Assembly: GCF_900100965.1 (NCBI RefSeq)
Contig: NZ_FMUJ01000001.1
Span: 45,592-109,591, forward strand
DNA: 64,000 nucleotides
Source: Variovorax sp. EL159
GTDB taxonomy: Bacteria; Pseudomonadota; Gammaproteobacteria; Burkholderiales; Burkholderiaceae_C
Reading direction: 5' to 3'
The notes under the pieces: model-generated
Database searches by the model: none
What the model saw: only the letters and a program-made list of their open reading frames with translations
Told to the model about the DNA's origin: nothing
Program-made: the position numbers and the translations under genes
Part shown: in pieces, positions 48,179 to 58,053 of the stretch
How positions within the stretch are numbered: position 1 is the stretch's first letter
Layout: each line of letters starts with the position of its first letter

Positions 48179-49987
48179 TTAGAACGTGCGGACCTTGGGC
48201 GGAACCGAGGCCACGGTGAGCGGCTGCAGCTTGACCGGCTTGTACGAGAGGCGGTTGTCCTGGCTGTACCAGAGCGTGTGCTTCATCCAGTTGGCGTCGT
48301 CGCGGCCGAGCGGTGCGACCGGGTCGTCCGCCGGACGTTCGTAGTCTTCGACCGTGTGGGCACCGCGGCATTCCTTGCGGGCGGCGGCCGAGACCATCGT
48401 GGCCTGCGCCACTTCGATCAGGTTGTCGACTTCCAGTGCTTCGATGCGGGCGGTGTTGAACACCTTGGACTTGTCCTTCAGGCCGATCGAATTGACGCGC
48501 TCGCGCACGGCGGCGATCTTGACCACACCTTCGTCCATCGAGGCCTGCTTGCGGAACACGGCCGCGTGCTGCTGCATGACGGCGCGGATCTCGCCGGCCA
48601 CGTCCTGGGCGTATTCGCCGCCGGTGGTGGCTTCGAGGCGGTTCAGGCGCTCCAGCGTGCGGTCGGCCGCATCCTTGGGCAGGGGCTTGTGTTCCTTGAG
48701 CTTGTCGTTGAACTCGACGATGTGGTTGCCGGCCGCACGGCCGAACACCAGCAGGTCGAGCAGCGAGTTGGTGCCCAGGCGGTTGGCGCCGTGCACGCTC
48801 ACGCAGGAGCATTCGCCCACGGCGTAGAGGCCGTTCACCACGGCGCTGTTGTCTTCACCCTTCTGGATGACGACCTGGCCGTTGATGTTGGTCGGGATGC
48901 CGCCCATCTGGTAGTGGATGGTCGGCACGACGGGGATCGGTTCCTTGGTGATGTCGACGTTGGCGAAGTTGACGCCGATTTCGTACACCGAGGGCAGGCG
49001 CTTGTGGATGGTCTCGGCGCCCAGGTGGTCGAGCTTGAGCAGCACGTAGTCCTTGTTGGGACCGCAGCCTCGGCCTTCCTTGATTTCCTGGTCCATCGAG
49101 CGCGAGACGAAGTCGCGTGGTGCCAGGTCCTTCAGCGTGGGCGCATAGCGCTCCATGAAGCGTTCGCCGTTGCTGTTCAGCAGGATGGCGCCTTCGCCGC
49201 GGCAGCCTTCGGTGAGCAGCACGCCCGCGCCGGCCACGCCGGTCGGGTGGAACTGCCAGAACTCCATGTCCTGCAGCGGAATGCCCGAGCGGGCGGCCAT
49301 GCCGAGGCCGTCGCCGGTGTTGATGAAGGCGTTGGTCGAGGCCTGGAAGATGCGGCCCGCGCCGCCGGTGGCCAGCAGCACGGTCTTGGCCTGCAGGATG
49401 TGCAGGTCGCCGGTTTCCATCTCGAGTGCGGTCACGCCGACCACGTCGCCTTCTTCGTCACGGATGAGGTCGAGCGCCATCCATTCGACGAAGAACTGGG
49501 TGCGGGCTTCGACGTTCTTCTGATAGAGCGTGTGCAGCATCGCGTGGCCGGTACGGTCGGCCGCGGCGCAGGCGCGCTGCACGGGCTTCTCGCCGTAGTT
49601 GGCCGTGTGGCCGCCGAACGGACGCTGGTAGATCGTGCCGTCGGGGTTGCGGTCGAAGGGCATGCCGAAGTGTTCGAGCTCGTACACGACCTTCGGTGCT
49701 TCGCGGCACATGAACTCGATCGCGTCCTGGTCGCCGAGCCAGTCGGAGCCCTTGATCGTGTCGTAGAAGTGGTAGTGCCAGTTGTCCTCGCTCATGTTGC
49801 CGAGCGATGCACCCACGCCGCCTTGCGCAGCGACGGTGTGCGAGCGGGTCGGGAACACCTTGGAGAGCACGGCCACGTTGAGGCCGGCACGTGCGAGTTG
49901 CAGCGAGGCGCGCATGCCGGAGCCGCCGGCACCGACGATCACGACGTCGAACTTGCGCTTGGTGATTTTTTCTTTTGTGTAGGTCAT
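48179..49987 (-). CDS. sdhA: Succinate dehydrogenase flavoprotein subunit
   Basis: Catalytic subunit that oxidises succinate to fumarate at the inner face of the membrane. FAD-binding motif FDVVIVGAGGSGMRASLQLA is at the N-terminus; the covalent FAD histidine is His50 in PTRSHTVAAQGG. The active-site regions MEFWQFHPTGVAGAGVLLTE, SVHGANRLGTNSLLDLLVFG and the C-terminal YSQDNRLSYKPVK are present. The ATG at 49987 (MTYTKEKITKRKFDV) is used; the longer frame runs into sdhD. 602 residues is standard. Its start is 7 bases after sdhD. Confidence 0.98.
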   Translation of the reverse strand: MTYTKEKITKRKFDVVIVGAGGSGMRASLQLARAGLNVAVLSKVFPTRSHTVAAQGGVGASLGNMSEDNWHYHFYDTIKGSDWLGDQDAIEFMCREAPKVVYELEHFGMPFDRNPDGTIYQRPFGGHTANYGEKPVQRACAAADRTGHAMLHTLYQKNVEARTQFFVEWMALDLIRDEEGDVVGVTALEMETGDLHILQAKTVLLATGGAGRIFQASTNAFINTGDGLGMAARSGIPLQDMEFWQFHPTGVAGAGVLLTEGCRGEGAILLNSNGERFMERYAPTLKDLAPRDFVSRSMDQEIKEGRGCGPNKDYVLLKLDHLGAETIHKRLPSVYEIGVNFANVDITKEPIPVVPTIHYQMGGIPTNINGQVVIQKGEDNSAVVNGLYAVGECSCVSVHGANRLGTNSLLDLLVFGRAAGNHIVEFNDKLKEHKPLPKDAADRTLERLNRLEATTGGEYAQDVAGEIRAVMQQHAAVFRKQASMDEGVVKIAAVRERVNSIGLKDKSKVFNTARIEALEVDNLIEVAQATMVSAAARKECRGAHTVEDYERPADDPVAPLGRDDANWMKHTLWYSQDNRLSYKPVKLQPLTVASVPPKVRTF

Positions 49988-49994
49988 GGTGGGC

Positions 49995-50360
49995 TCAGAT
50001 CTTCCAAAGCACTTGAATGGCCCAACCCGCACAACCGACAAGCCAGACGATGGTGAAAATTTGCAGGGCGAGGCGAATGGCAACGGGCTGGACGTAGTCC
50101 ATCCACACGTCGCGCATGCCGACCCACACGTGATAGAGCAGGCCGACGATCACGGAGAAGGTCAGCACCTTCATCCACTGCGCGGCGAAGATGCCCGCCC
50201 AGAGGTCGTAGCCGATGGGGCCGCGCGAGAAGATCAGCTGTGCGAGCAGGATGATCGTGAAGAGCGCCATCAGACCGCCCGTGATGCGCTGGCTGAGCCA
50301 GTCGCGCAAACCGTAATGTGCACCGACGACGATGCGCTTGGAGCCGTAATTCACAGACAT
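49995..50360 (-). CDS. sdhD: Succinate dehydrogenase membrane anchor subunit
   Basis: 121-residue membrane subunit with three helices (about residues 28-48, 60-82 and 94-116). YGLRDWLSQRITGGLMALFT carries the Ser-Gln-Arg region near the quinone site, and LTFSVIVGLLYHVWVGMRDV holds the haem-ligand His. The Tyr-Asp near MRDVWMDYVQPVAIRL is the usual quinone partner. It lies 14 bases after sdhC and just ahead of sdhA. Confidence 0.93.
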   Translation of the reverse strand: MSVNYGSKRIVVGAHYGLRDWLSQRITGGLMALFTIILLAQLIFSRGPIGYDLWAGIFAAQWMKVLTFSVIVGLLYHVWVGMRDVWMDYVQPVAIRLALQIFTIVWLVGCAGWAIQVLWKI

Positions 50361-50374
50361 GGGGTGGCTCCTTC

Positions 50375-50821
50375 TCAGTACAGGCCGAACAGCTTGGCGC
50401 CGAGCACCAGGGTGAGCACGATGCTCAGGACCAACGTGGCCATGGCCGAGTTGTGTCCGAATTCCTTGGTGACCGCGGCATGGCTCACGTCCATCCAGAG
50501 ATGGCGCAGGCCGGCGATGAAGTGGTGCAGGTAGGCCCAGATCAGGGCCAGTGCGACGAGCTTGAAGAACCAGCCCGGAACGAAGCCAAGGCCGCTGTTG
50601 AAGGCGGCCTTGAATTTGGCGAACGAGTAGTCAGATGACAGCGACGTGTCGAACATCCAGATGATGAACGGCAGCAGCAGGAACATCAGCACGCCGCTGA
50701 TGCGGTGCAGGATCGACACGAGGGCGGCCGGCGGAAACCGGTAGGTCGTGAGATCGGTGATCGCATTGATGTTGCGAAATTCGCGACGTGGCGGCCGGGG
50801 GGGAGTTGCAAGCTCTGTCAT
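50375..50821 (-). CDS. sdhC: Succinate dehydrogenase cytochrome b556 subunit
   Basis: 148 residues, three membrane helices. The signature FPPAALVSILHRISGVLMFL (Ser-x-x-x-Arg quinone region) and HHFIAGLRHLWMDVSHAAVT, with the haem-binding His, identify SdhC. The ATG at 50821 (MTELATPPRPPRREFRNI) starts a short Pro/Arg-rich N-terminus. It is the first gene of the sdhC-D-A-B-E-gltA operon; the 224-base gap to gntR upstream should hold its promoter, in which I see a TAGAAT hexamer on the minus strand without a good -35 partner. Confidence 0.93.
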   Translation of the reverse strand: MTELATPPRPPRREFRNINAITDLTTYRFPPAALVSILHRISGVLMFLLLPFIIWMFDTSLSSDYSFAKFKAAFNSGLGFVPGWFFKLVALALIWAYLHHFIAGLRHLWMDVSHAAVTKEFGHNSAMATLVLSIVLTLVLGAKLFGLY

Positions 50822-51045
50822 GGGGGAGGGCTTTCGTGGCTTGGTGGCTTGTTCTGAGAGCGAACGCTTTTGTTTCTTATGCGGAAATGCAAACAACGCA
50901 AAATTCTATTGCAATGCACCATCGTGCTGCGGACACGCTCGCGTCAACGCACCGCTGCAGTCGGATGCTATTGACTTCGTAGCGCATCGCGCCTGTTGTG
51001 TGCGCACGTTGGCGCACCGGAATTCGATTTCTGTCCGCATCGGGT

Positions 51046-51804
51046 TCAGCCCAACTGATTCCTGTAGTGGTGCGTGTCGGTGCGGTACAGCCCGCGGCGC
51101 AACTCCATCGGCATGTCATGGTAGGTGTGCGCGACACGTTCCACGCTCAACAGGGGCATCTGCTGCGTCACGTCGAGCAGTCCGGCCTGCTCCGCATCGG
51201 GCAGTACGGCGCGGATTTTTTCTTCGGCGCGCACCATGCGCACGCCGAATTCGGTTTCGAACAGCGCGTACATCGGGCCGGGCCATGCGCGCAGGCGTTC
51301 GGCCGTGAGGCCCTTGAAGGGCGTGCCGGGCAACCAGAGGTCTTCGAGGATGGTCGGTACGCCCGCATAGGCAAGTACGCGGCGCACCTGCAGCACCGCG
51401 TCGCCGGTGCGCAGGCCGAGGGCGCGTGCCACGTCGGCCGAAGCACGCTGGCGCTTGCAGTCGACGATGGTGCGCACAGCCGGTCCTTCGGTGCTCGGGC
51501 TGCCCGCATCGGGCACGAGCTTGAGAAAGCGGTACTGCACATGCTGCTCGGCATGCGTCGCGACGAAGGTGCCCTTGCCCTGGCGCCGCACCACGAGGTT
51601 TTCGGCGGAAAGCTCGTCGATGGCCTTGCGCACCGTGCCCTGGCTCACGCGATAGCGCACGGCCAGGTCCATCTCGCTCGGGATGGGTTCGCCCGGCTTC
51701 CACTCGCCCGCCTGCAGGCTCTGCAGGATCAATGTCTTGATCTGCTGGTAGAGCGGACTGAAGGACGGCGTCGCGGGCTCGTCGAGGGCGGTGGGGGTGT
51801 TCAT
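51046..51804 (-). CDS. GntR-family regulator with UTRA ligand domain (HutC subfamily)
   Basis: 252 residues. The winged-helix domain (SPLYQQIKTLILQSLQAGEW, PSEMDLAVRYRVSQGTVRKA) precedes a UTRA effector domain (FLKLVPDAGSPSTEGPAVRT; GDAVLQVRRVLAYAGVPTIL; MPMELRRGLYRTDTHHYRNQ). It stands between sdhC, on its own strand, and the divergent mdh gene. A palindrome in the divergent intergenic region is a good operator candidate. The location predicts control of citric-acid-cycle genes by a cycle metabolite; the ligand cannot be told from sequence. Confidence 0.9.
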   Translation of the reverse strand: MNTPTALDEPATPSFSPLYQQIKTLILQSLQAGEWKPGEPIPSEMDLAVRYRVSQGTVRKAIDELSAENLVVRRQGKGTFVATHAEQHVQYRFLKLVPDAGSPSTEGPAVRTIVDCKRQRASADVARALGLRTGDAVLQVRRVLAYAGVPTILEDLWLPGTPFKGLTAERLRAWPGPMYALFETEFGVRMVRAEEKIRAVLPDAEQAGLLDVTQQMPLLSVERVAHTYHDMPMELRRGLYRTDTHHYRNQLG

Positions 51805-51840
51805 GGCAGCGGTGGGGTGCGCCTTGGCGGACCCCCAGAG

Positions 51841-51889
51841 GATATCTTATATAAGACATAAGACGAGGCTCATTGAATCGGCTTAAAAT
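51841..51889. promoter_or_regulatory. Palindromic operator and probable mdh promoter between gntR and mdh
   Basis: TCTTATATAAGA at 51845-51856 is a perfect 12-bp palindrome, and its right half recurs at once (ATAAGACATAAGAC, 51851-51864). GntR-family regulators bind such AT-rich palindromes. A TAAAAT at 51884-51889 fits a -10 box for mdh; the matching -35 position (about 51860-51866) falls in the operator, so binding would block the polymerase. A half-site-like TTCTTATG also occurs before sdhC near 50874. Confidence 0.65.
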
Positions 51890-51989
51890 GCGGGCCGGTC
51901 CCGCGCCGCGGGAAGGTAATCCCCCCGTTGGACCATTGGCGCACCACGAGCGCGCCGACACCGTTTTCATCACCTTCTGGAGTCTTCCC

Positions 51990-52976
51990 ATGAGCAAAAA
52001 GCCCGTCCGCGTTGCCGTCACCGGTGCCGCCGGTCAAATCGGTTACGCCCTGTTGTTCCGTATCGCATCTGGCGAAATGCTCGGCAAAGACCAGCCGGTC
52101 ATCTTGCAACTGCTCGAAATCCCCGACGAGAAGGCCCAGAAGGCGCTCAAGGGCGTGATGATGGAACTCGACGACTGCGCCTTCCCGCTGCTGGTCGGCA
52201 TGGAAGCGCATGGCGACCCGATGACCGCCTTCAAGGACGCCGACTACGCACTGCTGGTTGGCTCGCGTCCCCGCGGCCCGGGCATGGAACGTGCCGAACT
52301 GCTGGCCGTCAACGGCGCCATCTTCACGGCACAAGGCAAGGCCCTCAACGCCGTCGCCAGCCGCAACGTCAAGGTGCTGGTGGTCGGCAACCCCGCCAAC
52401 ACCAACGCCTACATCGCCATGAAGAGCGCGCCCGACCTGCCGCGCAAGAACTTCACCGCCATGCTGCGCCTGGACCACAACCGCGCTGCCAGCCAGATCG
52501 CTGCCAAGACCGGCAAGCCCGTGGCCGACATCGAGAAGCTCACGGTCTGGGGCAACCACTCGCCCACGATGTACGCCGACTACCGCTTCGCCACCATCAA
52601 CGGCGAGAGCGTCGCCAAGATGATCAACGACCAGGAATGGAACGCCAACACCTTCCTGCCGACCGTCGGCAAGCGCGGCGCCGCCATCATCGAGGCCCGC
52701 GGCCTGTCGTCGGCCGCCTCGGCCGCCAATGCTGCCATCGACCACATGCGCGACTGGGCCCTGGGCACCAACGGCAAGTGGGTCACGATGGGCATCCCGT
52801 CGGACGGCCAGTACGGCATCCCGAAGGATGTGATGTTCGGCTTCCCGGTCACCTGCGAGAACGGCGAGTACAAGCTGGTCGAAGGCCTCGAGATCGACGC
52901 ATTCAGCCAGGAACGCATCAACAAGACCCTGGAAGAGCTGCAAGGCGAACAAGCCGGCGTCGCTCACCTGATCTAA
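51990..52976 (+). CDS. mdh: Malate dehydrogenase
   Basis: NAD-dependent interconversion of malate and oxaloacetate. The 328-residue protein is of the cytosolic-like type used by Burkholderiales: [20 protein letters not shown] is the NAD site, [20 protein letters not shown] the mobile loop with substrate Arg, [20 protein letters not shown] follows, and [16 protein letters not shown] carries the catalytic His. The ATG at 51990 is preceded by GGAG at a spacing of seven to eight bases. Transcription is divergent from gntR, and the operator candidate lies in between. Confidence 0.97.
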   Translation: MSKKPVRVAVTGAAGQIGYALLFRIASGEMLGKDQPVILQLLEIPDEKAQKALKGVMMELDDCAFPLLVGMEAHGDPMTAFKDADYALLVGSRPRGPGMERAELLAVNGAIFTAQGKALNAVASRNVKVLVVGNPANTNAYIAMKSAPDLPRKNFTAMLRLDHNRAASQIAAKTGKPVADIEKLTVWGNHSPTMYADYRFATINGESVAKMINDQEWNANTFLPTVGKRGAAIIEARGLSSAASAANAAIDHMRDWALGTNGKWVTMGIPSDGQYGIPKDVMFGFPVTCENGEYKLVEGLEIDAFSQERINKTLEELQGEQAGVAHLI

Positions 52977-52996
52977 GCCAAGCAAGACCCACTGGC

Positions 52997-53773
52997 ATGC
53001 TCGACTGGAACCCCGCGCTCTACCGTCGCTACGAGGACGAGCGCACCCGCCCCGCGCAGGAGCTCCTGGCGCGGGTGCCGCTGACCGAGGCGGCCCGTGT
53101 GGTCGATCTCGGCTGCGGTCCGGGCAATTCCACCGAGCTGCTGGTGCAGCGGTTCCCGAAGGCGCACGTCATCGGGACCGACAACTCCGAAGCCATGCTG
53201 GTCAGCGCGCGCGAGCGCCTGCCGCAGGCGGGCTTCGAGTTGAGCGACATCGCGACCTGGGCGCCGCAAGAAGCGCCCGACCTCATTTATGCCAACGCGT
53301 CCCTGCAATGGGTGCCGGATCACGACACGCTGATCCCGCGCCTGTTCGATGCGCTGGCCCCGGGCGGCGTGCTCGCCGTCCAGATGCCCGACAACCGCCA
53401 GGAGCCTACCCACCGCCTGATGCGCGCGGTGGCGGCCGAAGCGCCCTGGGCCGAGCCCGTCGGCGATGCCGACAAGCTGCGCACGCAGTTGTTCGGCCTG
53501 GGCGGTTACTACGACCTGCTGGCGCCGCGCGCCGCGCATGTCGATGTCTGGCACACGATCTACCAGCACCCGATGGCGAATGCCGCGGCCATCGTCGAAT
53601 GGGTGCGTGGCACCGGGCTGAAGCCTTTCGTCGATCGGCTCCCGCCGGACCTGCAGGCAAGCTACCTGGCCGAGTACGAGCGCCGTGTCGACGCGGCCTA
53701 TCCGGCCCGTGCCGATGGCAAGCGCCTGCTCGCTTTTCCACGCATGTTCATCGTGGCGCAGAAGAAAGCATGA
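52997..53773 (+). CDS. tam: Trans-aconitate 2-methyltransferase
   Basis: SAM-dependent enzyme that methylates trans-aconitate, a by-product that inhibits aconitase. The 258-residue protein begins with WNPALYRRYEDERTRPAQEL, the Tam N-terminal signature, followed by the SAM motif VVDLGCGPGNSTELLVQRFP, then IYANASLQWVPDHDTLIPRL and VQMPDNRQEPTHRLMRAV. It lies 20 bases after mdh and overlaps the next gene by four bases (ATGA). An acnB gene 1.7 kb downstream supports the detoxifying role. Confidence 0.92.
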   Translation: MLDWNPALYRRYEDERTRPAQELLARVPLTEAARVVDLGCGPGNSTELLVQRFPKAHVIGTDNSEAMLVSARERLPQAGFELSDIATWAPQEAPDLIYANASLQWVPDHDTLIPRLFDALAPGGVLAVQMPDNRQEPTHRLMRAVAAEAPWAEPVGDADKLRTQLFGLGGYYDLLAPRAAHVDVWHTIYQHPMANAAAIVEWVRGTGLKPFVDRLPPDLQASYLAEYERRVDAAYPARADGKRLLAFPRMFIVAQKKA

Positions 53774-54768
53774 CGAACGCAGTCCACCCTGCTGAAGTGC
53801 TGCTCGGCGCGCAGGCCGGGGCCGTGACCCTGCCCGTGTGCGACCACTACAGCGGCGTTGAAGCCCGCATGAAGAAAAGCCTGGTGCTGCAAGCCGAAAT
53901 GGCCGAAGAGTTCGGCGCCTGCGTGTTCGACGTCACCCTCGATTGCGAAGACGGTGCCCCGGTTGGCGGCGAGGCCGAGCATGCGGCCCTCGTCACCGAG
54001 CTGGCGCTGGCCGCCAAGCCCGGCATGCGCGTCGGCGTGCGCGTGCATCCGGTCGACCATCCGGCCTTCGCTGGCGACGTGATCACCATTGCCGGCCGTG
54101 CCGGTCAGCGCCTGAGCCACCTGATGGTGCCCAAGGTCGAGTCGGTGGCCGATGTGTTGCAGGCTGTTGCGGCGCTTGAAGCCGCGGACGCCGGTGTACT
54201 GCCCCTGCACGTGCTGATCGAATCGCCCCTGGCGGTACACAACGCCTTCGAGATCGCCGCGCATCCGCGCGTGCAATCGCTGAGCTTCGGCCTGATGGAT
54301 TTCGTGTCGGCGCACGCCGGTGCCATCCCCGCCGACGGCATGGGTGCGGCCGGGCAGTTCACCCATCCGCTGGTGGTGCGCGCCAAGCTGGCCATCGCCT
54401 CGGCGGCGCATGCCTATGGCAAGGTGCCTTCGCATTGCGTGGTGACCGAATTCAACAACACCGATGCCATGCGCATCGCGGCCCGCAAGGCGGCCACCGA
54501 ATTCGGCTACACGCGCATGTGGAGCATCCACCCGAATCAGATCCGCCCGATCCTCGAGGCCTTCGCGCCCGACGAAGCGCAGATTCAAATTGCCACACAA
54601 ATCATTGCAAAAGCCGCAGATGCGGATTGGGCTCCGACACAAATTGATGGCACATTGCACGACCGCGCGAGCTACCGCCATTTCTGGCAGGTTCTGACGC
54701 GTGCCCACGCAACAGGGCGCGCGTTGCCCCCCGAGGCGAAAGCCTGGTTTGCATTCGCGGCCTCCTGA
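53770..54768 (+). CDS. CitE-like CoA-ester lyase (HpcH/HpaI aldolase family)
   Basis: 332-residue TIM-barrel lyase related to CitE and malyl-CoA/citramalyl-CoA lyases. The Mg-binding acids are in VFDVTLDCEDGAPVGGEAEH, the phosphate/Arg region in RVGVRVHPVDHPAFAGDV, and a second Glu in LPLHVLIESPLAVHNAFEIA; MWSIHPNQIRPILEAF is the usual C-terminal motif. The exact CoA ester is unknown. No citD or citF partners are present, so a citrate lyase complex is unlikely. The start overlaps the tam stop, placing it in the mdh-tam operon. Confidence 0.82.
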   Translation: MTNAVHPAEVLLGAQAGAVTLPVCDHYSGVEARMKKSLVLQAEMAEEFGACVFDVTLDCEDGAPVGGEAEHAALVTELALAAKPGMRVGVRVHPVDHPAFAGDVITIAGRAGQRLSHLMVPKVESVADVLQAVAALEAADAGVLPLHVLIESPLAVHNAFEIAAHPRVQSLSFGLMDFVSAHAGAIPADGMGAAGQFTHPLVVRAKLAIASAAHAYGKVPSHCVVTEFNNTDAMRIAARKAATEFGYTRMWSIHPNQIRPILEAFAPDEAQIQIATQIIAKAADADWAPTQIDGTLHDRASYRHFWQVLTRAHATGRALPPEAKAWFAFAAS

Positions 54769-54802
54769 AACTCACTGAACCCAGCCTCAAGGAAACCCAC
54801 AC

Positions 54803-55366
54803 ATGAAGAAAATTGCCCTGATCGCCGCTGTTGCCCTGGCGCTCCCGCTGGCCGCAATGGCCCAGGACGCAGCCAAGCCGGCGGCCAAGCCCGCCGCCAA
54901 GACCACCACGGCCAAGGCACCTGCCAAGAAGCACCAGGTCACGCGCAAGGCCGCCAAGGCCGTCGAAGAAGTCACGCCCATCAACACCGACACCGACGTG
55001 ACGCTCTCCGAGGCCGACCTGGCCGTGGCCCAGCGCGTGTCCGTCGGCAAGGCCCAGTGCGAACTCGGCGCCGATGTGACCGTCACGCCCGACGAGAAGA
55101 AGCCCGGCTTCTTCACCGTGACCACCAAGGGTCTGAAGTACCGCATGCACCCGGTCGAAAGCCGCACCGGCGCCATTCGCCTCGAAGACCCGCGTGCCGG
55201 CGCCATGTGGCTCCAGCTCGGCAACAAGTCGATGCTGATGAACCAGAAGGCCGGCCTGCGCATCGCTGACGAATGCCAGACCGCGGCCCAGGTCGCATTT
55301 GCCGAAGAAATGAAGAAGAACCCGCCAAAGGCCTTGTTCGAAGGTGCCGACGCGGCCAAGAAGTAA
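54803..55366 (+). CDS. Conserved periplasmic protein with Lys/Ala-rich linker
   Basis: 187 residues. A clear signal peptide (MKKIALIAAVALALPLAAMA, cleavage after AMA) is followed by a low-complexity Lys/Ala/Pro/Thr segment to about residue 50, then a compact domain of about 120 residues with two Cys (KAQCELGADVTVTP; RIADECQTAAQVAFAEEM) that could form a disulphide. I do not recognise the family. It lies 34 bases after the CitE-like gene and 79 before acnB, so it is probably part of the same transcription unit. No function can be given. Confidence 0.75.
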   Translation: MKKIALIAAVALALPLAAMAQDAAKPAAKPAAKTTTAKAPAKKHQVTRKAAKAVEEVTPINTDTDVTLSEADLAVAQRVSVGKAQCELGADVTVTPDEKKPGFFTVTTKGLKYRMHPVESRTGAIRLEDPRAGAMWLQLGNKSMLMNQKAGLRIADECQTAAQVAFAEEMKKNPPKALFEGADAAKK

Positions 55367-55445
55367 GCGTACCGAAACGGGGTGCGGCGCGGCTCTTGCA
55401 TGAGCGCTCCGCACGCCCGCCAGCCCAGTTTCCGGAGAAAAGAAG

Positions 55446-58031
55446 ATGTTGCAAGCCTACGTTGACCATGTTGCCGAACGCGCCGCGCTCGGTATCCCGC
55501 CGCTGCCTTTGAGCGCGAAGCAAACCGCCGAAGCGATCGAGCTCCTCAAGAGCGCGAATGCCAAGGACGGCGCCTTCCTGCTCGATCTGCTCACCTATCG
55601 CGTGCCCGCCGGCGTCGACGATGCCGCCAAGGTCAAGGCGAGCTATCTCGCGGCCGTAGCCCACGGCACCGAAAAGAGCGAGTTCATCTCGCGTGCCCGC
55701 GCGACCGAACTGCTCGGCACCATGCTCGGCGGCTACAACATCAGCCCCATGATCGACCTGCTCGATGACGCCGAAGTCGGCACCGTGGCGGCCGAGGGCC
55801 TGAAGAAAACCCTCTTGATGTTCGACCAGTTCCACGACGTCAAGGAAAAGGCCGACAAGGGCAACGTCCACGCCAAGGGCGTGCTGCAAAGCTGGGCCGA
55901 TGCCGAGTGGTTCACCAGCCGTCCCGAAGTGCCGCCAAGCATCACCGTCAGCATCTTCAAGGTGGCTGGCGAAATCAACACCGACGACCTGTCGCCCGCA
56001 CCCGATGCAACGACGCGTCCCGATATCCCGATGCACGCGCTCGCGATGCACAAGAACGCACGCCCCGGCATCGTTCCCGAAGAAGACGGCAAGCGCGGCC
56101 CGGTGAAGTTCATCGAAGACCTGCGCGCGCGCGGCCACCTCGTGGCCTACGCTGGCGATGTGGTCGGCACGGGTTCGTCGCGCAAGAGCGCCACCAACTC
56201 GGTGCTGTGGTTCACCGGTGAAGACATTCCCTTCGTGCCGAACAAGCGTTTCGGCGGCGTCTGCCTCGGCGGCAAGATCGCACCGATCTTCTACAACACG
56301 ATGGAAGACTCGGGCGCACTGCCCATCGAGCTCGACGTGACGCAGATGAACATGGGCGACGTGGTCGAGCTGCGTCCTTATGAAGGCAAGGCCCTGAAAG
56401 ACGGCAAGGTCATCGCCGAGTTCCAGGTCAAGAGCGACGTGCTGTTCGACGAAGTGCGTGCCGGCGGCCGCATTCCGCTGATCATCGGCCGTGGCCTGAC
56501 GGCCAAGGCGCGTGAAGCGCTGGGCCTGCCCGTCTCGACGCTGTTCCGCCTGCCGCAAAGCCCGGTCGACACCAAGAAGGGCTTCTCGCTCGCGCAGAAG
56601 ATGGTCGGCCGCGCCTGTGGCCTGCCCGAAGGCCAGGGCGTTCGCCCGGGCACGTACTGCGAACCCAAGATGACGTCGGTCGGCTCGCAGGACACCACCG
56701 GCCCGATGACCCGCGACGAGCTGAAGGACCTGGCTTGCCTGGGCTTCTCGGCCGACCTCGTGATGCAGTCGTTCTGCCACACGGCGGCGTACCCGAAGAA
56801 GGTCGACGTCAAGATGCACCACGAACTCCCCGAGTTCATGGCCAACCGCGGCGGCGTTTCGCTGCGTCCGGGCGACGGCGTGATCCACTCGTGGCTCAAC
56901 CGCCTGCTGACGCCCGACACCGTCGGTACCGGCGGCGACAGCCACACCCGCTTCCCCATCGGCATCAGCTTCCCGGCAGGCTCGGGCCTCGTGGCCTTCG
57001 CCGCTGCCACTGGCGTGATGCCGCTGGACATGCCTGAATCGGTGCTCGTGCGCTTCAAGGGCAAGATGCAGCCTGGCGTCACGTTGCGTGACCTGGTCAA
57101 CGCGATTCCGCTGTACGCCATCAAGTCGGGTCTGCTGACGGTGGCCAAGCAAGGCAAGAAGAACATCTTCTCGGGCCGCATCCTCGAAATCGAAGGCCTG
57201 CCCGACCTGAAGGTCGAACAAGCCTTCGAACTGAGCGACGCTTCGGCCGAGCGTTCGGCCGCCGGCTGCACGGTGCACCTGAACAAGGAACCGATCATCG
57301 AATACATCAACAGCAACATCACGCTGATGAAGTGGATGATTGCCGAAGGCTATGCAGATGCCCGCACGCTGGCACGCCGCATCGCCGCGCAGGAAGCCTG
57401 GCTCAAGGACCCGCAATTGCTCAAGGGCGATGCCGACGCCGACTACGCCGCCGTCATCGAGATCGACCTGGCCGAAATCCACGAACCCATCGTGGCCTGC
57501 CCGAACGATCCGGACGACGTGAAGACGCTGAGCGACGTGGCCGGTGCTGCGATCGACGAAGTGTTCATCGGCTCGTGCATGACCAACATCGGTCACTTCC
57601 GTGCGGCTTCGAAGCTGCTCGAAGGCAAGCGCGACATTCCGGTCAAGCTGTGGATCGCGCCGCCGACCAAGATGGATGCGCAACAACTGACCGAAGAAGG
57701 CCACTACGGCGTGTTCGGCAATGCCGGTGCCCGCACCGAAATGCCAGGCTGTTCGCTGTGCATGGGCAACCAGGCACAGGTGCGCGAAGGCGCCACGGTG
57801 ATGTCGACCAGCACCCGCAACTTCCCGAACCGCTTGGGCAAGAACACGAACGTGTACCTCGGCTCGGCAGAGCTGGCCGCGATCTGCTCGCGCCTCGGTC
57901 GCATCCCGACCCGCGAGGAGTACATGGCCGCATCGGGCGTGCTCGATGCAGCCAGCACGCAGATCTACCAGTACCTGAACTTCGACAAGATCGACGACTA
58001 CAAGGGTGTGGCGGACACGGTCGCGGCCTGA
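55446..58031 (+). CDS. acnB: Aconitate hydratase B (bifunctional with 2-methylisocitrate dehydratase)
   Basis: Interconverts citrate and isocitrate and can dehydrate or hydrate 2-methylisocitrate. The 861-residue protein has the AcnB order: an N-terminal HEAT-like domain ([20 protein letters not shown]), then the swivel domain ([20 protein letters not shown]), then the catalytic domains with [20 protein letters not shown]. The 4Fe-4S ligands are Cys in [20 protein letters not shown] and the pair in [20 protein letters not shown]. The start ATG at 55446 follows GGAGAAAAGA. An intrinsic terminator closes the unit. Confidence 0.97.
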   Translation: MLQAYVDHVAERAALGIPPLPLSAKQTAEAIELLKSANAKDGAFLLDLLTYRVPAGVDDAAKVKASYLAAVAHGTEKSEFISRARATELLGTMLGGYNISPMIDLLDDAEVGTVAAEGLKKTLLMFDQFHDVKEKADKGNVHAKGVLQSWADAEWFTSRPEVPPSITVSIFKVAGEINTDDLSPAPDATTRPDIPMHALAMHKNARPGIVPEEDGKRGPVKFIEDLRARGHLVAYAGDVVGTGSSRKSATNSVLWFTGEDIPFVPNKRFGGVCLGGKIAPIFYNTMEDSGALPIELDVTQMNMGDVVELRPYEGKALKDGKVIAEFQVKSDVLFDEVRAGGRIPLIIGRGLTAKAREALGLPVSTLFRLPQSPVDTKKGFSLAQKMVGRACGLPEGQGVRPGTYCEPKMTSVGSQDTTGPMTRDELKDLACLGFSADLVMQSFCHTAAYPKKVDVKMHHELPEFMANRGGVSLRPGDGVIHSWLNRLLTPDTVGTGGDSHTRFPIGISFPAGSGLVAFAAATGVMPLDMPESVLVRFKGKMQPGVTLRDLVNAIPLYAIKSGLLTVAKQGKKNIFSGRILEIEGLPDLKVEQAFELSDASAERSAAGCTVHLNKEPIIEYINSNITLMKWMIAEGYADARTLARRIAAQEAWLKDPQLLKGDADADYAAVIEIDLAEIHEPIVACPNDPDDVKTLSDVAGAAIDEVFIGSCMTNIGHFRAASKLLEGKRDIPVKLWIAPPTKMDAQQLTEEGHYGVFGNAGARTEMPGCSLCMGNQAQVREGATVMSTSTRNFPNRLGKNTNVYLGSAELAAICSRLGRIPTREEYMAASGVLDAASTQIYQYLNFDKIDDYKGVADTVAA

Positions 58032-58053
58032 TCTTCTTCAGATCGCCCCAATC

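Noticed and set aside
47516..50056. An 846-codon plus-strand frame opposite sdhA and sdhB
   Set aside because: It covers both well-defined sdh genes and spans their intergenic gap; the translation is low-complexity antisense sequence.
53770..54768. Citrate lyase beta subunit CitE
   Set aside because: No citD, citF, citC or citG genes are nearby, so a stand-alone CoA-ester lyase is more likely.
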